A DNA stretch of 64,000 nucleotides from Sphingorhabdus sp. (GTDB lineage Bacteria > Pseudomonadota > Alphaproteobacteria > Sphingomonadales > Sphingomonadaceae): contig JANQNO010000005.1 of the NCBI GenBank assembly GCA_028279555.1, positions 434,001 through 498,000 on the forward strand. Reading direction: 5' to 3'. This document shows positions 61,803 to 64,000 of this stretch, one piece after another; the first letter of the stretch is position 1, and each line of letters opens with the position of its first letter. The position numbers were made by a program, and so were the translations under genes. The notes beneath the pieces were generated by a model, which saw only the letters and a program-made list of their open reading frames with translations, did not search any database and had not been told where the DNA came from.

Positions 61803-62410
61803 GTGCAATTCCTCTGGATTGCGGTGCCATACTGGTCTTGTGCCGCATAAGGCTGGTTTGCCAATATCGAGTCGGACAGGAAGACGACATCGTTGTTCCA
61901 TCCCAGCAAGCCAGCCATCGGGAACATGCGGGGATAAGTGACATTCACCTTCATCAAAACAACGTCTTTTGCGCCGCCCTGGCCATCATCGCCGCCATCG
62001 GCATCCCATGTATCGTTCAGGTTTTCGTCAATATAGGGCTCGTTGTTGTTGCAGGTGCCGTCACCATCCGTATCGGTCCATTGTTCTGCCTGTGCAGCCG
62101 CAGCTTTCGTGAATGTCTTGTAAAAGCGGCGAGTCACCGTCACCGTCGCGTTGGGAGAAACATTCTTGATTGCATCTGTGATTTTCTGGTCCATCAGTTG
62201 CTGCTGCGCGGTAACCGCCGCCCCCTCGAGCGAAGAGTCGCGCGCAAGATCCTCCATTTTGCCGGCAATTACCGTCTTCACATAATAGCCGTGACCCAGG
62301 TCGAAGGCACCCAAAAGCATCACGATCAGCACCGGGGAAATCAGCCCGAATTCGGTAACGGATACTCCATCTTGGTTGACCAGGAGCTTCTTGAATTTTC
62401 GTAAGAACAT
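61799..62410 (-). CDS. TadE-family pilus protein with calcium-loop-like insert
   Basis: A 203-residue protein. DGVSVTEFGLISPVLIVMLL (about residues 14-33) is the TadE membrane segment with its conserved Glu. Residues about 111-140 contain two Asp/Asn-rich loops, DTDGDGTCNNNE and DENLNDTWDADGGDD, resembling dockerin/EF-hand calcium loops. Lies between the two other pilus genes in one operon and overlaps the downstream gene by four bases. Confidence 0.82.
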   Translation of the reverse strand: MFLRKFKKLLVNQDGVSVTEFGLISPVLIVMLLGAFDLGHGYYVKTVIAGKMEDLARDSSLEGAAVTAQQQLMDQKITDAIKNVSPNATVTVTRRFYKTFTKAAAAQAEQWTDTDGDGTCNNNEPYIDENLNDTWDADGGDDGQGGAKDVVLMKVNVTYPRMFPMAGLLGWNNDVVFLSDSILANQPYAAQDQYGTAIQRNCT

Positions 62411-62421
62411 CAGGAATATCC

Positions 62422-64000
62422 TTAGCTTGTCAGTCGCAGATTGGAGAGTTCAGAAGCGATCGCCTTAAACTCTCTGACGAGGTCAGCAACACTGGTCGCC
62501 TGGATATACTTGTTTGGCGACGCGCAATTTTGCAGCCGGGTTTCAGTTGTACTGCTGACGCCGCCGCCATAGGAAACAACCCACAATGTGATGTTCATAT
62601 TCTTGACAGCTGTGCAGATTGCCTGCGCCCTTGCGTCGTTATTTGCCCTTAGCCAGGCCGAGCTGGGCGCAGAAACCCCGTCATTCTGTCGGCGGTCCCA
62701 CCAGTTCAGGCCATAGGCAGAATAATCCGACGTGTTGTTAACGGTGTCGCCATCGGTCATGAAGATCATGTGACGCTCGACGGTTTTTCCGGGCTGTGCG
62801 GTGATACCCGAGAAGATTCCGGTGGGCGACATAAGGCGCGCACCCCACAGCAAGCCAATATCATGGTATGTGTTGTTCGTCGGAGACAGACCGTTGATAT
62901 AATCCATAAATGCCGTCGGGCCCCAATTCTGGTAGGTTTTAGATTCCATTGGGCAGCTATAAGCACCATCATCAACGTCGCCGCTGTTGTAATGATAGCC
63001 CGGCGTGTAGTTCTCAACGTCATACAGGTTGGACTCGCCAGTCCCGTAAAGCGTTCTTGTGGTGAAACTGCCATTCGGCCATTCGCGCTCATAGGTGACA
63101 TCATCGAGCATAGGGCCCCATTGCGTGGCGGAATCGCCGGTATTGGGGACCATGTCGATATTCATGTCATGGGCAGTCGAGGGAATGGGATCCCAGTTGT
63201 CCGATGGATCACTGTCATTGACGCGCGCCGTCTGACGCTCCTCGATACAACCGTCCCAGGTTATGGTCCGGTTGGTACCGTTACTTCCGATCGGCAGATC
63301 GATGGTCGTACGCCATGCATTTGCCGAAGTGTTTTTGAGCGCACTTACGTCGAATGTTACCGGCTTGTAATGCCAGCCTTCGAAGGACTGGTCCGATACC
63401 CAGGTTATTGGCACCGTTGTCGTGAAGAGCTGGGTCGATTCAGTGCTGCTCGAATAGCGGCGCTGCAGGCGGCAGCGGCGCCAGCTGAAATACCTGTAGC
63501 GATATTCTACATTGCCAGTCGTAGTGACCTGCTCGTAGGTGCGGGTCACATGTGTGTCAGGATGTGATGGCGGATCGGGCGTCTGCGATACAAAGTTCAG
63601 GCTGCCCGTGCTGGTATCGGTCCCGTTTGGCGGAGGTGAAACCCTGTTGCATTGCCATGGCCAGCCGCGGAAGCTGCTGGAATAGGTTGTTCCACCGACC
63701 GTCACGTTCGAATAAAGCGTTTGCCAGCCGGTTGCTCCGCCATTTGTTGTAGTGGGCGACCCCGACGGCGATGGGCTGCTTTCTGTTCCATAGTTGGGGG
63801 CATAGCCAGAGCCTCCAGACCACTGGGCTTCGCGCGACTGATATGTCCAATTGTCGGCCATATAGTCGAGTGGCAGCAATTTCCCGACATTCACATTGAC
63901 CGAATAGGGAACGAAGCCATAACGCAGCGAGACGTCAGCCGAGTTGCCACCGTTCGGATCGGTTGTTTCTCCGCAATCAGCAGGTGAGATATCCGTGATA
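62422..64000 (-). CDS. TadG-like VWA-domain pilus protein (5' end outside window)
   Basis: At least 525 residues. The frame is open to the window edge and the start lies beyond. A GTG at 63894 is internal. The C-terminal part has a VWA-like domain: HMIFMTDGDTVNN (strand plus metal-site acidic residues), then AICTAVKNMNITLWVVSYGG and a final KYIQATSVADLVREF. The middle is rich in Thr, Ser, Trp and Tyr, typical of exported TadG proteins that display a VWA domain near Tad pili. Two pilus genes follow within 12 bases. Confidence 0.8.
   Translation of the reverse strand, partial: ITDISPADCGETTDPNGGNSADVSLRYGFVPYSVNVNVGKLLPLDYMADNWTYQSREAQWSGGSGYAPNYGTESSPSPSGSPTTTNGGATGWQTLYSNVTVGGTTYSSSFRGWPWQCNRVSPPPNGTDTSTGSLNFVSQTPDPPSHPDTHVTRTYEQVTTTGNVEYRYRYFSWRRCRLQRRYSSSTESTQLFTTTVPITWVSDQSFEGWHYKPVTFDVSALKNTSANAWRTTIDLPIGSNGTNRTITWDGCIEERQTARVNDSDPSDNWDPIPSTAHDMNIDMVPNTGDSATQWGPMLDDVTYEREWPNGSFTTRTLYGTGESNLYDVENYTPGYHYNSGDVDDGAYSCPMESKTYQNWGPTAFMDYINGLSPTNNTYHDIGLLWGARLMSPTGIFSGITAQPGKTVERHMIFMTDGDTVNNTSDYSAYGLNWWDRRQNDGVSAPSSAWLRANNDARAQAICTAVKNMNITLWVVSYGGGVSSTTETRLQNCASPNKYIQATSVADLVREFKAIASELSNLRLTS

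Overview
The window is a chromosomal segment of an alphaproteobacterium, most probably order Sphingomonadales. I infer this from coding identity, not from an rRNA gene. The basis is a pyruvate dehydrogenase E1 beta subunit with an N-terminal lipoyl domain, the runs amgK-murU-addB-addA-trxA and yqeY-dnaG-rpoD, AddAB in place of RecBCD, DUF4170 and Tad pilus genes, and sphingomonad-style secreted proteins with repeated TonB C-terminal domains. Base composition looks GC-rich in most genes, with a few visibly AT-richer islands. Nearly all of the window is coding, and no gene-free stretch exceeds 300 bases.

Layout. 0-6.6 kb: the 3' end of rnr, a universal stress protein, then pdhC (E2), an AT-rich HEPN-like ORF, lpd (E3), a class IV aminotransferase and a sulfotransferase-like gene. 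6.6-15.2 kb: amgK-murU (peptidoglycan sugar recycling), addB-addA (double-strand-break repair) and trxA. 15.2-24.8 kb: a GST, argJ, two secreted multi-TonB-domain proteins, a small secreted ORF directly before secA, a TauE-type permease, a hemopexin-repeat protein and tRNA-Asn. 24.9-37.5 kb: nadK, moaA, a degenerate GGDEF-EAL protein, mfd, sdhE, recG, a PilZ protein, tyrS, a DOMON-like protein, a NamZ-type muramidase and the remnant of a sulfotransferase. 37.5-43.1 kb: a CoxE-like VWA protein and a MoxR ATPase split by a cytoplasmic chemoreceptor, followed by unknown and decayed genes. 43.1-53.4 kb: rpoD-dnaG-[DUF559 cassette]-yqeY, divergent from carA-[unknown ORF]-carB. 53.4-64 kb: greA, a rhomboid protease, a five-gene membrane/stress operon resembling enterobacterial yqjD-yqjE-yqjK, eno, an FtsB-like gene, pdhA-pdhB, and three Tad pilus minor-component genes, the last cut by the window edge.

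The most unusual feature is a set of small palindromic repeats that have entered genes and operons without breaking them. One family (about 85 bp, CTGAGCC/GTCGAAG arms) lies in frame inside pdhC and, in the opposite orientation but the same phase, inside carA. A second family (26 bp) lies in frame inside lpd and carB. A third (33 bp hairpin repeats) forms inverted termini around a lone DUF559 nuclease gene inserted in the yqeY-dnaG-rpoD operon, where it now supplies the dnaG ribosome-binding site. The pdhC-lpd and carA-carB gene pairs have each received a family-1 element in the first gene, an AT-richer foreign ORF joined by a stop/start overlap between the genes, and a family-2 element in the second gene.

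Assignments to well-known families rest on motifs read directly from the translations. No database search was possible, so subfamily names and statements about typical insert-free homologues come from memory of the families.
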